A DNA stretch of 64,000 nucleotides from Gymnogyps californianus (Eukaryota; Chordata; Aves; Accipitriformes; Cathartidae): the NCBI RefSeq assembly GCF_018139145.2, contig NC_059485.1, positions 16,615,698-16,679,697 on the forward strand, written 5' to 3'. Below the pieces are notes generated by a model, which searched no databases, was not told the origin of the DNA, and was given only the letters and a program-made list of their open reading frames with translations. Below are positions 62,610 through 64,000 of this stretch, one piece after another. Within the stretch, counting starts at the first letter, position 1; each line of letters opens with the position of its first letter. Position numbers and translations under genes: made by a program.

Positions 62610-63470
62610 GGAAATGCTCTGCTGGTAACATCACTGGTTCCTCTCTCCCAGTGTTGTTTTCAGCAACAGGAGATGCCATCTGGGGAGAGCACGTGAGCCT
62701 AGCCATTTTTGATTGTGTTCCTCCAGCATCCACAGCAGCAGTAATAGCAATTTCAGAGGGTACATTCCTGCCTGTTGCCTTCAGCATCTGTCTGTTGACC
62801 TGCTGCTCATGAATTTGCTATACCTTTTATAAACCTGCTGATCCTATTTGTTTCCACAACCTCCTGTGGTAGCAAGTTCCAGAAGTTCATTCTCCCCCCT
62901 GCCCTGTATAAAGTCCTTTTTATCCATTTTAAACCGATCTACCAGACTCATCGATGGCCTCTAATTCTAGTCATGCAGAATCTGATGAGCACCAGGTCCA
63001 CATTCACTTCATGATTTTCTAGAGTTGGCCCTTTCTGCTCCCCCTTCTCCAGGGAAAAATCCCGCCCTAGGACCTCCTCATGCTGCAGCTGCCCCGTCCC
63101 CTTGATCATCTCAGTCGCTCTGCTCAGGACTCTAAGTCCGCTATGTCCTTAGATCAGAGGCCAGAACTGCACAGATGTGGGTGCACCAAGCTGTGACACA
63201 GCAGGCAAAAGATGCCCTCTTTCTTGTTTTGAGAGCCCAAGTCCTTCCTGATGACATCACCACATTTTGCTGGCTTTTTTTGCTGCACATCAAGGCTACA
63301 ATTTTGGTGAACCGTCAATGAGGACTCCAGCATCTTTTTCCTGAGCTGTAATAGCCAGTTTAAGTTCAATCTCCTCTGGTTTAGAACATATTTCCCTAGC
63401 TGTGTCACCTTATTTATCTACACTGAAACGCTCGACCTCCTCTTTTTCCATTTGTGAATAACACTGAAAG
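62610..63470 (-). mobile_element. Ancient CR1-like LINE 3' region
   Basis: The + strand contains ACAACCTCCTGTGGTAGCAA, CCCTGTATAAAGTCC, TTCACTTCATGATTTTCTAG, GTCCGCTATGTCCTTAG, CCAGAACTGCACAGATGTGG, GAGGACTCCAGCATC and TTTTTCCTGAGCTGTAATAG in the order of older amniote CR1 elements read antisense. The left part is less certain. Confidence 0.78.
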
Positions 63471-64000
63471 CCGCATATATCAAAGCTCCATGGACTACAT
63501 CAAACAGCCTTTCACCAGTCTCCTGCACTGATGGAGCATCAGCTGATGTTTCTGTCAAAAGCTAAAGCGTGCAGCTCTAAAAGCAGATTTTTGGTCCATA
63601 TTCCTGGGACACAGTTCTTCATCATACTCTTCCTTTCCAGATCCCCTGTCACAGTGACTTCAAGTAGGCAATGAGCTGCGGGGTCCACACAACTCAACGA
63701 GGAACTAGCTGGAGATGGTTAAAACACAGGGTTTTCCAGCCAGTGCCGCTTTTTTACTCCTTGTACCAGGACCAGACAGAGATACGGGAGCAGACTGTGC
63801 CAGCTCTGTGCTCTCCAGAGACCTTTGCACATGGCCAAGAGGATCCCAACTATGGATTTATGGAAAGCAATACAGCAAAATGTGCATTGCAGCTGCTCAG
63901 CCAGAAAGCTTTTATACCTCCTTCAATGGCTGAGCAGCTGAGTGCCTTTATTAATAGTAAAAGTATATTTATCAAAATTCATGGGTCAGCATTGTTAAAG
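63471..64000. other. Right edge of window
   Basis: I see no gene, RNA or classifiable repeat in this stretch. Confidence 0.6.

Noticed and set aside
58027..64000. TMEM8 (PGAP6), which lies downstream of the alpha-globin genes in chicken
   Set aside because: I found no reading frame resembling that membrane protein; the gene may begin beyond the window.

Overview
The window is an avian alpha-globin domain. The main evidence is three complete alpha-type globin genes in the bird order pi (HBZ-like, embryonic), alpha-D and alpha-A, all on the + strand. They lie downstream of NPRL3, which runs on the - strand; this NPRL3/globin layout is conserved across amniotes. Many CR1 LINE fragments and one bird-type endogenous retroviral LTR also point to a bird. 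The LTR resembles a family I associate with Neoaves, and the globins differ from chicken at several residues, so a non-galliform bird is more likely than chicken (inference).

Layout. Positions 1-44206 hold twelve coding exons of NPRL3 on the - strand. The start codon is at 44206-44204, and exon 12 ends at 4623. The exons give 514 codons plus two bases; by comparison with the 569-residue human protein only the last exon (about 55 residues) is missing, and it should lie left of position 1. The NPRL3 promoter is a GC-rich island at about 43.8-44.5 kb. From 44.5 to 49.1 kb there is intergenic DNA with scattered GATA motifs. Pi lies at 49341-51426, a retroviral LTR at about 52291-52850, alpha-D at 54023-54670 and alpha-A at 57284-57949. 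After alpha-A come a probable 3' enhancer (58.8-59.0 kb), an unrecognised coding-like exon on the - strand (58407-58608), and then old CR1 debris to the window end.

How the parts work together. NPRL3 is a housekeeping subunit of GATOR1, a brake on mTORC1, but its introns host erythroid control DNA for the neighbouring globins. In intron 4 (27269-30239), at 28.05-28.25 kb, an ordered run of GATA, NF-E2/MARE and reverse-GATA motifs matches, in order and flanking bases, the mammalian HS-40/MCS-R2 enhancer as I remember it. This is the most important regulatory element here, about 21 kb upstream of pi. The pi promoter carries GATA, CACC, CCAAT and TATA elements, alpha-D has CACCC, a double GATA and TATA, and alpha-A has a CpG-rich promoter with TATA. 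The pi gene lies in moderate-GC DNA with long introns (1074 and 583 bp). Alpha-D and alpha-A lie in very GC-rich DNA with introns of about 100-135 bp.

The oddest points are a non-canonical GC splice donor in alpha-D intron 2, telomere-like hexamers inside a duplicated unit just upstream of the alpha-A promoter, a perfect 15-bp-stem hairpin in pi intron 1, a cysteine-rich exon-like ORF in NPRL3 intron 2, and the unidentified exon convergent with alpha-A.
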